A stretch of 64,000 nt of DNA. It comes from Yoonia maricola. GTDB taxonomy: Bacteria; Pseudomonadota; Alphaproteobacteria; Rhodobacterales; Rhodobacteraceae. The stretch spans positions 372,001 to 436,000 of the forward strand of contig NZ_PGTY01000002.1 of assembly GCF_002797915.1 (NCBI RefSeq). Reading direction: 5' to 3'. The notes beneath the pieces were generated by a model. The model saw nothing but the letters and a program-made list of their open reading frames with translations, made no database searches and was not told the origin of the DNA. The position numbers and the translations under genes are program-made. Shown piece by piece: positions 25,423-35,048 of the stretch (the stretch's first letter is position 1; each line of letters begins with the position of its first letter).

Positions 25423-25708
25423 GGGTGCGCACCTTCATCGCTTCAAAAAGTGCCTCTGCTAGGCCAATGCCACCTGCCTTTACCATTTCCTCGGCCTGGG
25501 CATCGCGCAGGAACGACGAAAAATGTTCCTCGCCTTCGCCACCACCAAATGCATCGCGCGGCGTACCAACCCCTGCTGACTTCAGCATTTCTGCCAAAAA
25601 AGTCGCTTCCATCTTTTGCGCGGCATCACGCAGTTTTGCATCTGCATGCATATAGTCAGGCAGGGCGGTCGTCGGCCGTGGCGGGGGCAGGTCATGGATC
25701 GTGGTCAT
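25415..25708 (-). CDS. FlgJ-like rod-binding protein (no muramidase domain)
   Basis: The 97-residue protein contains just the rod-binding domain seen at the N terminus of FlgJ: DAAQKMEATFLAEMLKSAGVGTP, then EEHFSSFLRDAQAEEMVKAGGIGLAEALFEAM. The C-terminal glucosaminidase domain of enterobacterial FlgJ is absent, as is usual in alphaproteobacteria, where a separate lytic enzyme opens the wall. The ATG at 25708 has GGAGA upstream. It is divergent from fliK and the first gene before the flgN-like gene. Confidence 0.85.
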   Translation of the reverse strand: MTTIHDLPPPRPTTALPDYMHADAKLRDAAQKMEATFLAEMLKSAGVGTPRDAFGGGEGEEHFSSFLRDAQAEEMVKAGGIGLAEALFEAMKVRTLA

Positions 25709-25812
25709 CGGATTCTCCGGCTGTGATTTGTGCAGATTGACCGACAGTCCTAAACATTCAGTAAGTTTTTTGGATCAAGACTGGGCAATGAATTGACCCA
25801 ATCGGAGAACCG

Positions 25813-27120
25813 ATGATTCCCTTGATCCTTTCAGAACCGGCAGCGGGCAACGCAAAACCTGTTCCAAAAACAGATCGTGCAGCAGATGATTCATCGGCAG
25901 CGACCTTTGGTGATTTGATGGCTGACCCGGACGCTCCGATAGATGCTGCGCCGGCCCTTGAACAAAATCTGACAGATAACCTGCTGCCTGAAACTGACCC
26001 CGACATTGCGGAAACGGATCTGCCCCTCTCTGATCAACCGACGCCAGAGGATAAGGTGGCGGTGCCGCTTTTGGCAGACGCACCGCCACCAGCAAAACCT
26101 GTTGCAGATGCAACTGGCGCTTTGATCAAGGGCGACCAAATGCGCCCGCCGCCGCGTGCCGCGAATGTACCTGCTGATCCAGCTGCTCAGGACGGTGAAA
26201 AGGCAACCCTGCCGCGGCAGGCCGAAAAACCCGATATCCGCATGGCGGATGCCAAACCACAGCGCCCGTCGGTTGCGCAATCCGTGATGGAAGGGAAGTT
26301 GCCCCAGTTGCCCGCACAAGAGACGGTGCAAAAGGCAAATGTCACCGCAGTTGCCCCAGCCAAGCCTGAGGCAGATGTAGTGCCCCTTGTCACTACGCCA
26401 CCACCCGGCAATAAGCCAGTTTTGGCGTCACCCAATAATGATCTGAAACCAAAATCAGTCAGTGGCTTAACGGCTGAGGAACGCGCGGACCCGCCTCGCG
26501 AAGACCCGCGGCGCGAGTCTGCGATTACCACCCTTGCAAAGCCGACAGCGCCACCACTTGCCCCAGCGCCACCGCCCGCTGTGGCGCTGGCCCAAGCTGC
26601 AGCACAACCGCTGCGGGAGGCGAATGAGAAAAATGCTAAACCCGCCGTTGGGGACCTGACGATCACATCTGCGCCGCTTGAGAGGCAAGCGCCACTCACC
26701 AGTTCGCCAACAACGGTGGCGGGCACGGCATCACCTGAAACGGCGCGTCAGGTCGCAACCCAAATCGCTATTGCGGTGTCTCATGGACCGGGTAAGACGA
26801 CCGAAATTGCGCTGAACCCCGAAGAACTGGGGCGGGTTAGGCTGAGCTTGTCGGCGGTGGATGGTGCTATTTCGCTGAACATTTTGGCTGAACGGCCCGA
26901 AACAAGTGACCTGATACGCCGCCACATGGACCTTCTTTCGCAAGAATTCCGCCAGTTGGGGTATACCTCAATTTCATTCTCATTCGGGGACCAAAAGGAT
27001 GAGGCCAATGCGCAAGGCACGCCATTGGACGAGACGGCTGAACCGGAGGTTCAGGAGATCGCCGAAACACCGCAAATCGTGTCAGAGCCGCCGACCTCTG
27101 GCCTAGATTTACGCATATAA
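25813..27120 (+). CDS. fliK: Flagellar hook-length control protein FliK
   Basis: FliK is an exported ruler that measures the hook and triggers the FlhB switch. The 435-residue protein has a long proline-, alanine- and acid-rich N-terminal region of low complexity (residues ~1-300). The C-terminal Flg_hook domain carries KTTEIALNPEELGRVRLSLS and RRHMDLLSQEFRQLGYTSISFSFG. Weakly conserved N-terminal parts are expected of a ruler. It is 9 bases before flgD, the hook cap it works with. The ATG is preceded by CGGAGAACCG. Confidence 0.9.
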   Translation: MIPLILSEPAAGNAKPVPKTDRAADDSSAATFGDLMADPDAPIDAAPALEQNLTDNLLPETDPDIAETDLPLSDQPTPEDKVAVPLLADAPPPAKPVADATGALIKGDQMRPPPRAANVPADPAAQDGEKATLPRQAEKPDIRMADAKPQRPSVAQSVMEGKLPQLPAQETVQKANVTAVAPAKPEADVVPLVTTPPPGNKPVLASPNNDLKPKSVSGLTAEERADPPREDPRRESAITTLAKPTAPPLAPAPPPAVALAQAAAQPLREANEKNAKPAVGDLTITSAPLERQAPLTSSPTTVAGTASPETARQVATQIAIAVSHGPGKTTEIALNPEELGRVRLSLSAVDGAISLNILAERPETSDLIRRHMDLLSQEFRQLGYTSISFSFGDQKDEANAQGTPLDETAEPEVQEIAETPQIVSEPPTSGLDLRI

Positions 27121-27129
27121 GGAACGAAA

Positions 27130-27792
27130 ATGGAAATCACACAATCCACCCAACAAGCCGGGACAACGGCGCTTGCGACCTCTGCAACATCGACGCAGAT
27201 CAGTTCTGATTTCGAAGTATTCTTGCAGATGCTCACGGCACAAATGCAGTATCAAGATCCGCTCAATCCAATCGATTCAACCGACTATGCCACCCAACTT
27301 GCCACGTTTTCAGGTGTTGAACAGGCTGTATTGACCAATGATTTGCTGCAATCGCTGACCACGCAAATGAATACCGGTGGGCTGGTTGATATGGCGGCCC
27401 TTGTGGGAAAAGAAGTCCGTTCGACTGCGTCGGCCTATTTTGATGGGCAACCGCTGACATTGATGCCGACGCAAACCGTTGCGGCGGACACTGCCCAACT
27501 TGTTGTGCGCAATGAAACTGGCGCAGAAGTGCAGCGAACTGCAATTGCGACAGGGGCGCAGACACTGGAATGGGCCGGGGTTGGCACAGATGGCGCGCCG
27601 TTCCCTGTGGGTGTTTATCAATTCGAAATAGTGTCCATGTCAAATGGCGACATTATTGCAGAGACCCCGGTAGAAACCTACAGCACCGTCAATGAAGTAC
27701 GGCTGGACGGTGGTAGTACAATTTTGGTGCTTGCGGGTGGCACGACCGTCGCCAGTGACGAGGTGACAGCGCTGCGGGAAGGTGGGGCCTGA
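27130..27792 (+). CDS. flgD: Flagellar hook cap (hook assembly) protein FlgD
   Basis: FlgD caps the growing hook and guides hook-subunit assembly. The 220-residue protein has the conserved N-terminal motif FEVFLQMLTAQMQYQDPLNPIDSTDYATQLATFSGVEQAV, which is diagnostic. An Ig-like/tudor-like C-terminal part (VGTDGAPFPVGVYQFEIV) follows. The start has AAGGAACG upstream. With fliK it forms a short plus-strand hook operon that closes the flagellar cluster; the hook subunit gene flgE is not in the window. Confidence 0.95.
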   Translation: MEITQSTQQAGTTALATSATSTQISSDFEVFLQMLTAQMQYQDPLNPIDSTDYATQLATFSGVEQAVLTNDLLQSLTTQMNTGGLVDMAALVGKEVRSTASAYFDGQPLTLMPTQTVAADTAQLVVRNETGAEVQRTAIATGAQTLEWAGVGTDGAPFPVGVYQFEIVSMSNGDIIAETPVETYSTVNEVRLDGGSTILVLAGGTTVASDEVTALREGGA

Positions 27793-27819
27793 ACATATCG
27801 GGTTAGATCTGAGCCTCAC

Positions 27820-27870
27820 GCATCGCCAATTGGGTTTGCGTTGTAAGCGAAAGGTCGCGATTGGTGATGC
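27820..27870. terminator. Inverted repeat between convergent flgD and ubiB
   Basis: GCATCGCCAAT at 27820-27830 pairs with ATTGGTGATGC at 27860-27870, with one G-T pair and a ~29-base loop. It occupies the ~100-bp gap between two convergent genes, where a shared terminator is expected. There is no strong T tract on either strand, so confidence is limited. Confidence 0.35.
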
Positions 27871-27890
27871 CTATCGTCGGTCCGAATGTT

Positions 27891-29420
27891 CTAAAACAAT
27901 GTGCTGATCCAGACAGCACCACCCACCAACACACCGCCTAACGCCATCCAGGACAAGCGCGCAATGCGGCGCTGTGGTTTTGGTGGTGGTGGCGGATTGT
28001 TCAGACGGATCAGCGCATCTTCGGCCAGCCGTGGCAATTGTGGGCCAAAGCGGGCGAGGATCACTGCGGTCTTCTGCAAGTCACGCAGCAGCGCCTTTGG
28101 CCCAATGCTTTGTTTGATATAGTCTTCGACGACGGGTTTGGCGACCTGCCATATGTTCATATGCGGGTCCAGCGACCGGGCCACGCCTTCAACCACGACC
28201 ATGGTGCGTTGCAGCAAGATCAGCTCGGTTCGCGTTTCCATCCCGAAACGTTCGGTTACTTCAAAGAGGTAACTCAGCAGGCGGGCCATCGAAATACGGC
28301 TGGCGTCCATGCCAAAGATCGGCTCACCCACAGCGCGCAGCGCACGGGCGAATTCGTCGACGTCTTGGTCGGCAGGCACATAGCCCGCCTCAAAGTGGAC
28401 CTCAGCGACGCGTTGATAATCCTTGCGAATAAAGCCAAACAGGATCTCGGCATAGACCCGGCGGGTATATTCATCAATCCGGCCCATGATCCCGAAATCA
28501 TAGGCTATGATATCACCATTGGAGGCGACCTTTAGGTTGCCTTGGTGCATATCCCCATGAAAATATCCATCGCGGAGCGCGTGGTTCAGGAACAATTGCA
28601 ACACACGGGTCGCCAATTCACTGCGGTCAATGCCAGCGGCATCCAGCGCGTCATTGATCCCGATATTCGTCCCTTCGGCCCAATCCATCGTCATGACCCG
28701 CCGCCCAGACATATGCCACAGCACTTTGGGCACCTGAAAGCCTGCGTCATTTACCGTATTCGCGCCGTATTCCGCCGCCGCTGCACTTTCCAGCCGCAGG
28801 TCCAATTCGCCCATGACGACGCCTTCGAAATGGGTGATCACATCCATCGGGCGCAGACGGCGGGAGGAGGGGGAAAGCACCTCAATTGCGCGTGCGGCAA
28901 AGTAGAACGCATCAATATCGGTTCGAAACGCCCGCTCGATCCCCGGACGCAGAATTTTGACGGCAACCGCTTCGCCCGTGTCTGACAGATGCGCCTTGTG
29001 CACCTGCGCCAAAGACGCGGCCGCGACAGGCTCGGAAAAAGAGGAAAAAAGCTGATCGAAGGATGAACCAAGCTCTGTCTGGATCGCCCGCTTCGCCTCG
29101 GCCATGGAAAACGGCGGTAGTTTGTCCTGTAGCACCCGCAGTTGCACGGCCAGTTCATCGCCCACCACATCGGGCCGGGTCGAAAGCACCTGACCAAACT
29201 TGATATAGGCCGGGCCCAACGCGGTGAGCGCACGCACCGCGGGCGGCATCGTGACATCGCCCTTGTAGCCCAGCCATTGAAACGGCCAGACCAGCGCGCG
29301 GAAGGTGATGCGCAACAAAGGACCCGCGTCAAACGCATCCAACACGACCTTCATCGCGCCTGTACGCTCGAACGTGGCGCCTGTACGGATCAGGCGGATG
29401 ATATTGTGCGGGCCGCGCAT
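27891..29420 (-). CDS. ubiB: Ubiquinone biosynthesis kinase-like protein UbiB
   Basis: UbiB is an ABC1/ADCK-family atypical kinase or ATPase needed for ubiquinone synthesis. The 509-residue protein shows the family motifs: ALGPAYIKFGQVLSTRPDVVG (KxGQ motif), the alanine-rich nucleotide loop EPVAAASLAQVHKAHL, VAVKILRPGIE, the catalytic-loop HGDMHQGNLKV and YDFGIMG. The C terminus has a membrane segment (LSWMALGGVLVGGAVWI). It lies 2 bases after ubiE, so ubiE-ubiB form an operon next to mutM, a conserved alphaproteobacterial neighbourhood. Confidence 0.95.
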   Translation of the reverse strand: MRGPHNIIRLIRTGATFERTGAMKVVLDAFDAGPLLRITFRALVWPFQWLGYKGDVTMPPAVRALTALGPAYIKFGQVLSTRPDVVGDELAVQLRVLQDKLPPFSMAEAKRAIQTELGSSFDQLFSSFSEPVAAASLAQVHKAHLSDTGEAVAVKILRPGIERAFRTDIDAFYFAARAIEVLSPSSRRLRPMDVITHFEGVVMGELDLRLESAAAAEYGANTVNDAGFQVPKVLWHMSGRRVMTMDWAEGTNIGINDALDAAGIDRSELATRVLQLFLNHALRDGYFHGDMHQGNLKVASNGDIIAYDFGIMGRIDEYTRRVYAEILFGFIRKDYQRVAEVHFEAGYVPADQDVDEFARALRAVGEPIFGMDASRISMARLLSYLFEVTERFGMETRTELILLQRTMVVVEGVARSLDPHMNIWQVAKPVVEDYIKQSIGPKALLRDLQKTAVILARFGPQLPRLAEDALIRLNNPPPPPKPQRRIARLSWMALGGVLVGGAVWISTLF

Positions 29421-29422
29421 GT

Positions 29423-30175
29423 TTACAGCTTCCAGCCTGAATGCAATGCGGCCACACCCATCGTCAGGTTCCGATACTTGGCGTTGCCGAAACCTGCATT
29501 GCGGAGCATCCCAAGAAAGGTCTCTTGATCAGGAAATTTGCGAATCGATTCGACCAGATATTGATAGCTGTCACGGTCCCCTGCAATTACCTGCCCCATG
29601 CGCGGGATGACGTTGAAAGAATAAGCGTCATAGGCGGCTTGCATCATTGGGTTCGGCAATTGGCTGAATTCTAGCACCATCAAGCGGCCACCGGGTTTGA
29701 GCACGCGGTAGGCTTCGGTCAAGGCGTCCTGCGGGCGGGTCACATTCCGGATGCCAAAGCTGATTGTATAGACGTCAAAGCTATTGGCCTCGAATGGCAG
29801 CGCCATTGCGTCGCCCACAACCCAATCAAGGCTGTCTGACATCCGTTCGGCCTCGGCCCGTTTACGGCCTTCGACCAGCATTGGTTCGGTCAGGTCCAAC
29901 ACTGTCGCATGACCGTGTCCCGCACGTTTGAGAAACCGGAAAGAAATATCACCGGTCCCACCTGCTACATCCAGCAACCGCTGACCAGGGCGGGGGGCAA
30001 GCCAATCCATCATCGCGTCTTTCCAGATCCGGTGCACACCGCCCGACATCACATCGTTCATGATGTCGTATTTGCTGGCGACCGATGAAAACACCCCTTG
30101 CACCCGGCCTGCCTTTTCATCCTCGCGGACGGTTTCAAACCCGAAATGGGTGGTGGGATCGGATTTGTTGGTCAT
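29423..30175 (-). CDS. ubiE: Ubiquinone/menaquinone methyltransferase UbiE
   Basis: UbiE is the SAM-dependent C-methyltransferase of ubiquinone synthesis. From the ATG at 30175 ([21 protein letters not shown]) it is 250 residues, the family norm; the frame open to 30274 has no matching N terminus. Motifs: [26 protein letters not shown], the SAM-binding [49 protein letters not shown], and [16 protein letters not shown] near the end. It is the first gene of the ubiE-ubiB pair and divergent from the membrane protein at 30.3 kb. Confidence 0.96.
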   Translation of the reverse strand: MTNKSDPTTHFGFETVREDEKAGRVQGVFSSVASKYDIMNDVMSGGVHRIWKDAMMDWLAPRPGQRLLDVAGGTGDISFRFLKRAGHGHATVLDLTEPMLVEGRKRAEAERMSDSLDWVVGDAMALPFEANSFDVYTISFGIRNVTRPQDALTEAYRVLKPGGRLMVLEFSQLPNPMMQAAYDAYSFNVIPRMGQVIAGDRDSYQYLVESIRKFPDQETFLGMLRNAGFGNAKYRNLTMGVAALHSGWKL

Positions 30176-30262
30176 GTCATGCTTTCGCCTGAATACTGTC
30201 CTGATTGGGGTTATACCCAAGCGGCAGGATAGACAAACTGTCAATGTGCCACGGAGGGCCGA

Positions 30263-30928
30263 ATGAACGCACAAGCGATTGAGGCTTTCAGCTTTTCACA
30301 AATCTACAGCAGCCTTGCGTGGACGTTTGGCCCGATGGTCTTGGCGGCTGTTGTCCTGTTGATCCTTCGCCTGCGTAATGGGCCGCCCTACCGTAAAAAC
30401 CCTCCCAGCGCGGGCGTCCAAAAGACGCTGATCGCACGCCTTGATGGCGGTATGCCGCTGGATTTGAGCCTGATCGCCGGGGCTGGTCGCAACGGCCAAG
30501 CGCCGCAAACGTTCCAAGACACTTACTTGCGCCCCACGATCGGTGTCAGGCTGATCATGTTTGGTTTTCCGGTACTCCTATATTTCATTTTGCAGAGCCT
30601 TGAGGCGGTCCAGGGAACCCACCCGGACGGCACAAATTGGAACTACGTGTTTTCGGCGGTCCTTTTGGTGCTGATGGTGCATAATATCATCTACTTTAGC
30701 ATCTATGAGCTGCGCTATGATGATACACGCATCGTCCACCGCACATGGTATTATCAGCGGCTTGAAATGCCACTGTCGCAGTTGCTCAGCATTCGTGATG
30801 ACGGCATGTATTTCTATATTCTACATAGCGATAACGGCAGAAAGGCCTATATCCCTAAACATCTGATCGGCATTGAGGATTTTGTGCGTGTCGTGAGGGC
30901 CGCGATTGCAAGGAATGATCCCTATTAA
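30263..30928 (+). CDS. Conserved membrane protein, function unknown
   Basis: I do not recognise a named family. The 221-residue protein has an N-terminal membrane segment ([13 protein letters not shown]), a cytoplasmic loop, two more segments ([17 protein letters not shown] and [19 protein letters not shown]), and a C-terminal soluble domain. That domain ([46 protein letters not shown]) looks like the PH-like domain found in small bacterial membrane proteins. It shares a TAATG junction with mutM, so the two are co-transcribed. The ATG has GGAGGGCCGA upstream. Confidence 0.85.
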   Translation: MNAQAIEAFSFSQIYSSLAWTFGPMVLAAVVLLILRLRNGPPYRKNPPSAGVQKTLIARLDGGMPLDLSLIAGAGRNGQAPQTFQDTYLRPTIGVRLIMFGFPVLLYFILQSLEAVQGTHPDGTNWNYVFSAVLLVLMVHNIIYFSIYELRYDDTRIVHRTWYYQRLEMPLSQLLSIRDDGMYFYILHSDNGRKAYIPKHLIGIEDFVRVVRAAIARNDPY

Positions 30929-31779
30929 TGCCCGAACTCCCCGAAGTTGAAACTGTTAAAGCCGGCATCGCCCCCGTGATGGAGGGGCATGTGATTGCGC
31001 AGGCCGATGTGAACCGCCCTGACCTGCGCTGGCCATTCCCCGACCGGATGGCAGAGCGGTTGACGGGCAAACGCGTGCTGGGTTTACGTCGCCGGTCAAA
31101 ATACATTCTTGTTGACCTTGATAGTGACGAGACCCTGTTGATCCATCTGGGCATGTCGGGCCGCATGTTGATTTCAGGGCATACGGTGGGCGAATTTCAT
31201 CACCCCCATCCTGTGCCTGCGAAACACGATCATGTGGTTTTTCACATGGACGATGGCGCCCGCATCACGTTCAACGATGCGCGGCGGTTCGGCGCGATGG
31301 ATTTGATGCAGACCGCCGCGCAGGACGATCACTGGCTCATCCGCGATCTGGGGCCAGAGCCGTTGGGCAATGCGTTCAATGAAACCTACCTTATTGAGCG
31401 ACTTAAGGGGCGCAACACTCCGATCAAATCCGCTTTGTTGGATCAGCGGATCGTGTCGGGCCTTGGCAATATATATGTGTGCGAAGTGCTGTTCCGCGCA
31501 GGCATTCATCCGGCGCGCAAAGCGGGGCGGATCAGTGCGGTACGTGCCGCCAGCCTTGTGCCACTTATCCGCGATGTTCTGTCCGAAGCAATCGCCGCAG
31601 GCGGGTCGTCTTTGCGTGATTACCGACAATCAGATGGCGAATTGGGTTATTTTCAGCATGTTTTTCAGGTCTACGACCGCGAGGGCGATCCTTGCGTAAC
31701 CCCCGGATGCGACAGAACAATCAGCCGAATCGTTCAGTCGGGACGCTCATCTTTCTTTTGTCCGCAATGCCAAAGATAA
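30928..31779 (+). CDS. mutM: Formamidopyrimidine-DNA glycosylase MutM (Fpg)
   Basis: MutM removes 8-oxoguanine and other oxidised purines from DNA. The 283-residue protein begins [14 protein letters not shown], so the catalytic proline and glutamate follow the initiator methionine. It has the conserved [23 protein letters not shown] and the helix-two-turn-helix region [26 protein letters not shown]-terminal zinc finger reads CVTPGC then FCPQCQ; the first pair is spaced CX4C, a variant I know from other alphaproteobacteria. The start shares TAATG with the upstream membrane-protein gene. Confidence 0.97.
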   Translation: MPELPEVETVKAGIAPVMEGHVIAQADVNRPDLRWPFPDRMAERLTGKRVLGLRRRSKYILVDLDSDETLLIHLGMSGRMLISGHTVGEFHHPHPVPAKHDHVVFHMDDGARITFNDARRFGAMDLMQTAAQDDHWLIRDLGPEPLGNAFNETYLIERLKGRNTPIKSALLDQRIVSGLGNIYVCEVLFRAGIHPARKAGRISAVRAASLVPLIRDVLSEAIAAGGSSLRDYRQSDGELGYFQHVFQVYDREGDPCVTPGCDRTISRIVQSGRSSFFCPQCQR

Positions 31780-31842
31780 CTTGATCCGCCCGCCCGCTTT
31801 GCTAACCCTTGGGGTCATACCGGCGGCAACAGGGACGGCAGC

Positions 31843-32619
31843 ATGGCCTTTGAAACGATCATCGTGGATATCAGCGACAATGTCGCGATCATCAAGCTGA
31901 ACCGACCGGACGCGATGAACGCGCTGAATAGCAAACTGCTGGGCGAACTTTGCACAGCGCTGGAAGAGGCAGACGCCAGTGACAAAGTGCGCTGCATTAT
32001 CATTACCGGTTCCGACAAAGCGTTCGCCGCTGGTGCGGATATCTCGGAAATGGCCAATAAGTCGTTTGTTGAGATGTATACCCAGCGGTTCTTTGAAAAC
32101 GAAACCGACCGTTTTAATCGCACACGCAAACCAATTATCGCCGCCGTTGCCGGCTATGCGCTGGGTGGCGGATGCGAGCTGGCGATGATGTGCGATTTCA
32201 TCATCGCTGCTGAGAACGCAAAGTTCGGCCAGCCTGAGATTAACCTTGGCGTTATCGCCGGGCTTGGCGGGACGCAGCGCCTGACGCGGTTTGTTGGCAA
32301 GGCAAAGTCGATGGATATGCACCTGACGGGGCGCTTTATGGATGCTGCGGAGGCAGAAAGCAGCGGGTTGGTCAGCCGTGTTGTGCCTGCAAAGAAGTTG
32401 ATCAGCGAAGCAAAAGCCGCCGCAGAAAAGATCAGCGAAAAATCCCTGATTGCAACCATGGCGGCCAAGGACGCCGTTGACCGGGCCTATGAGACAACCC
32501 TCGCTGAGGGGCTGAATTATGAACGCCGCCTTTTCCATTCGCTTTTTTCGACCGAAGACCAAAGCGAAGGCATGTCGGCCTTTACCGAAAAACGCGAAGC
32601 GCAGTTTCGGGACAAGTAA
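31843..32619 (+). CDS. Enoyl-CoA hydratase (crotonase family)
   Basis: The 258-residue protein hydrates 2-enoyl-CoA in beta-oxidation or related degradation. The crotonase pattern is complete: [18 protein letters not shown], the first oxyanion region [57 protein letters not shown], and the C-terminal helices [21 protein letters not shown]. Both catalytic glutamates (CELAMMCD and QPEINLG) are present, which favours hydratase activity over isomerase. It stands alone between mutM and rpsT with its own ribosome-binding site. Substrate chain length cannot be told. Confidence 0.94.
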   Translation: MAFETIIVDISDNVAIIKLNRPDAMNALNSKLLGELCTALEEADASDKVRCIIITGSDKAFAAGADISEMANKSFVEMYTQRFFENETDRFNRTRKPIIAAVAGYALGGGCELAMMCDFIIAAENAKFGQPEINLGVIAGLGGTQRLTRFVGKAKSMDMHLTGRFMDAAEAESSGLVSRVVPAKKLISEAKAAAEKISEKSLIATMAAKDAVDRAYETTLAEGLNYERRLFHSLFSTEDQSEGMSAFTEKREAQFRDK

Positions 32620-32789
32620 CCTGCATTAGGGCTTTCCTTTAAACCAAAACTATTCTAAGGGCTGCGGCAGACATGCGCGTGAGGCCCGCTTTGGCCAGAT
32701 CATCCGGTTCGAAAACCCGGGGCTTGGGCTTATTGCGCTGACCATTTTTAATTTGGCCCATCTCAGGCCCAGACGTAGGAAACGAACAC

Positions 32790-33053
32790 ATGGCAAACTC
32801 ACCACAGGCAAAAAAACGCGCCCGTCAGAACGCAGCGCGCTTTGCAGTCAACAAAATGCGCCGCTCGCGTATCCGCACCTATCTGCGTACCGTAGAAGAG
32901 GCGATTGCCTCTGGCGATCAGAAAGCTGCAGCTGAAGCATTGAAAGCCGCACAACCTGAATTGATGCGCGGCGTGACCAAAGGTGTCATGCACAAGAACA
33001 CAGCAGCGCGCAAAATGTCGCGCCTGTCTTCGCGGGTTAAAGCGATCGGCTGA
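32790..33053 (+). CDS. rpsT: 30S ribosomal protein S20
   Basis: S20 binds the 5' domain and helix 44 of 16S rRNA early in 30S assembly. The 87-residue protein has the typical start [39 protein letters not shown] and end [22 protein letters not shown]. It is highly basic and helical. The ATG has TAGGAAACGAA upstream. The ~170-bp leader after the enoyl-CoA hydratase gene could carry its promoter, but no clear structure was found. A strong terminator follows at 33086-33115. Confidence 0.98.
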   Translation: MANSPQAKKRARQNAARFAVNKMRRSRIRTYLRTVEEAIASGDQKAAAEALKAAQPELMRGVTKGVMHKNTAARKMSRLSSRVKAIG

Positions 33054-33085
33054 TTCTGCCCAAATCGGCGGAAAACCAGAAATTC

Positions 33086-33115
33086 AAGCGCGCCCAAACA
33101 GGGCGCGCTTTTTTT
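33086..33115 (+). terminator. Rho-independent terminator of rpsT
   Basis: A 10-bp perfect stem AAGCGCGCCC / GGGCGCGCTT with loop AAACA is followed directly by a run of T (33109-33115). It lies 33 bases after the rpsT stop and separates rpsT from dnaA. Confidence 0.93.
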
Positions 33116-33648
33116 GTCCGACTGTGTTCTGGCCGCGCAGAAAGCCAGACTTTTCAAAGGGCACATAGATTCTTTTTCGCCAATCGCTGAGTCAAGTACG
33201 ATGTTGTGTTGAAGCGGCCCCAAACCCCTTGCTACGTTGCCCATGCGATTCACATCGTTCCGGGGGGACATGAGGGGGTTTGCGCTTAATACGGTCAGGA
33301 AATGCCTTGTTTGGCATATTCCTTTCACGACCGAAGACGCTGCAAACTTTACGTAATGGTGGGATAGGACCAGCAGCAAAAGCTGCGGAGACTAACCCGT
33401 TTGTGTCTGCGCCAAAACCAAGGTCTGCTCCTTGGTGGTGGATGCTGCTTGTGGCCCTTTTGCTGCCGATTTGCGTTGATTGCATCTTTTGGATGCGTGT
33501 TGGTGCTGCGGTCTATGGTTATTGGGAAAAGGCAACCCGTTCAGGTTGGGCAACCTGAACGCGCTGACTTTTGTACCGGTGCGTGTGTCGTCTGCATCCG
33601 TTGGGTGCTTGTATGGTTAAATGGCAAAGTTTGGGGCAAGGGGACAAA
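33116..33648. other. 533-bp dnaA upstream region, possible origin or promoter region
   Basis: No convincing gene lies here. The region has three GANTC (CcrM-type) sites at 33168, 33189 and 33247, hairpins at 33373-33386 (GCAGC/GCTGC) and 33417-33436 (ACCAAGG/CCTTGGT), and one weak DnaA-box-like word CGATTCACA at 33246 with two mismatches. No cluster of TTATNCACA boxes is present, so calling it oriC would go beyond the evidence. A 92-codon frame at 33280-33558 with a TTG start is considered and rejected. Confidence 0.5.
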
Positions 33649-34986
33649 ATGACGAACGATATCTGGGCAAAGGTGTTGAATACGCTGAAGGGCGCATTGG
33701 GCGCGAATAGTTATTCCAGCTGGATTGAACCCCTTGAATTCACCCAACTGTCCGATGGCGTTGCAATCTTTGACGTGCCGACCAATTTTATCGGTAACTA
33801 TGTGTCCCAAAATTTTGGCGACCAGATTATTTATCACATGAACAACGCTGGCGAAGACGTGCAACGCCTGCAATTCCGTGTCCCGAGCCAAAGCCGGCCT
33901 ACGACGAAGCCCAAGTCGATCAAGAAGGCAAATGAATCTGAAGCGGCGTCTGGCGCGCCGCTCGACAATCGCTTTACCTTCGATACCTTCGTTGTCGGCA
34001 AACCGAATGAATTGGCTCATGCCGCTGCGCGCCGTGTTGCCGAAGGTGGTCCTGTTACCTTTAACCCCCTCTTTCTTTATGGTGGCGTTGGCCTTGGTAA
34101 AACCCACCTGATGCACGCCATAGCGCATGAGTTGAAAGAACGCTCACCTGAACTGAACGTGCTGTATCTATCGGCCGAGCAATTCATGTACCGTTTCATC
34201 ACTGCCCTGCGAGAACGCAAGATGATGGACTTCAAACAATTGTTCCGCTCGGTCGATGTTCTCATGGTTGACGACGTACAATTCATTGGTGGCAAAGACA
34301 GCACGCAAGAAGAATTCTTTCACACATTCAACGCCTTGGTGGATGGTCAGAAGCAAATCATCATCTCTGCTGATCGCGCACCGGGTGAGATCAAGGATTT
34401 GGAAGAGCGCATTAAATCCCGTCTGCAATGCGGTCTTGTCGTTGATCTGCACCCAACGGACTATGAATTGCGCCTCGGCATTCTGCAATCCAAGGTCGAT
34501 GTCTATTCCGCCCAATATCCAGAACTTGAGATCGCTGATGGTGTGCTGGAATTCCTTGCACATCGTATCTCGACCAACGTCCGCGTACTTGAAGGTGCCT
34601 TGACGCGTCTGTTCGCCTTCGCATCGCTTGTTGGCCGCGAAATCACGTTGGAACTGACACAGGATTGCTTGTCTGATGTGCTGAAAGCCTCTGATCGCAA
34701 GGTCACGGTCGAAGAAATCCAGCGCAAAGTATCCGAACACTACAATATTCGCCTGTCCGACATGATCGGCCCGAAACGTGTGCGTAACTATGCCCGCCCC
34801 CGCCAGATCGCGATGTATCTGGCCAAACAAATGACCAGCCGGTCCTTGCCAGAGATCGGGCGCCGCTTTGGCGGTCGCGACCACACGACGGTGATGCATG
34901 GGGTGAAACGGATCGAAGAGCTGATGGCCCTGGATAGCCAGATCGCCGATGATCTGGAACTCTTGCGCCGCGCTTTGCAGGAATAA
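33649..34986 (+). CDS. dnaA: Chromosomal replication initiator protein DnaA
   Basis: DnaA opens the chromosome origin. The ATG at 33649 (MTNDIWAKVLNTLKGALG) has AAGGGG upstream and gives 445 residues; an upstream ATG at 33613 is less likely. Domain I (~1-85) is followed by a short linker, the AAA+ domain with Walker A GGVGLGKTH at ~145-153 and Walker B region VLMVDDVQFIGGK. The C-terminal DNA-binding domain contains ARPRQIAMYLAKQM and the signature RRFGGRDHTTVMH. It begins the dnaA-dnaN-recF-gyrB block. Confidence 0.98.
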   Translation: MTNDIWAKVLNTLKGALGANSYSSWIEPLEFTQLSDGVAIFDVPTNFIGNYVSQNFGDQIIYHMNNAGEDVQRLQFRVPSQSRPTTKPKSIKKANESEAASGAPLDNRFTFDTFVVGKPNELAHAAARRVAEGGPVTFNPLFLYGGVGLGKTHLMHAIAHELKERSPELNVLYLSAEQFMYRFITALRERKMMDFKQLFRSVDVLMVDDVQFIGGKDSTQEEFFHTFNALVDGQKQIIISADRAPGEIKDLEERIKSRLQCGLVVDLHPTDYELRLGILQSKVDVYSAQYPELEIADGVLEFLAHRISTNVRVLEGALTRLFAFASLVGREITLELTQDCLSDVLKASDRKVTVEEIQRKVSEHYNIRLSDMIGPKRVRNYARPRQIAMYLAKQMTSRSLPEIGRRFGGRDHTTVMHGVKRIEELMALDSQIADDLELLRRALQE

Positions 34987-35048
34987 ACGTGCACCCCGCT
35001 TGACGCGGGCAAACCCATCGTAAACAGTCCAACAAAACGCTTGAGAGT

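Noticed and set aside
33240..33260. DnaA box marking oriC
   Set aside because: The best word, CGATTCACA, has two mismatches to TTATNCACA and is not clustered with others.
33280..33558. 92-codon plus-strand frame upstream of dnaA with a hydrophobic WWWMLLVALLLPICVDCIFW stretch
   Set aside because: It starts with TTG at poor spacing from a G-rich run, has no recognisable domain, and lies where the dnaA promoter is expected. Conservation data would be needed to accept it.
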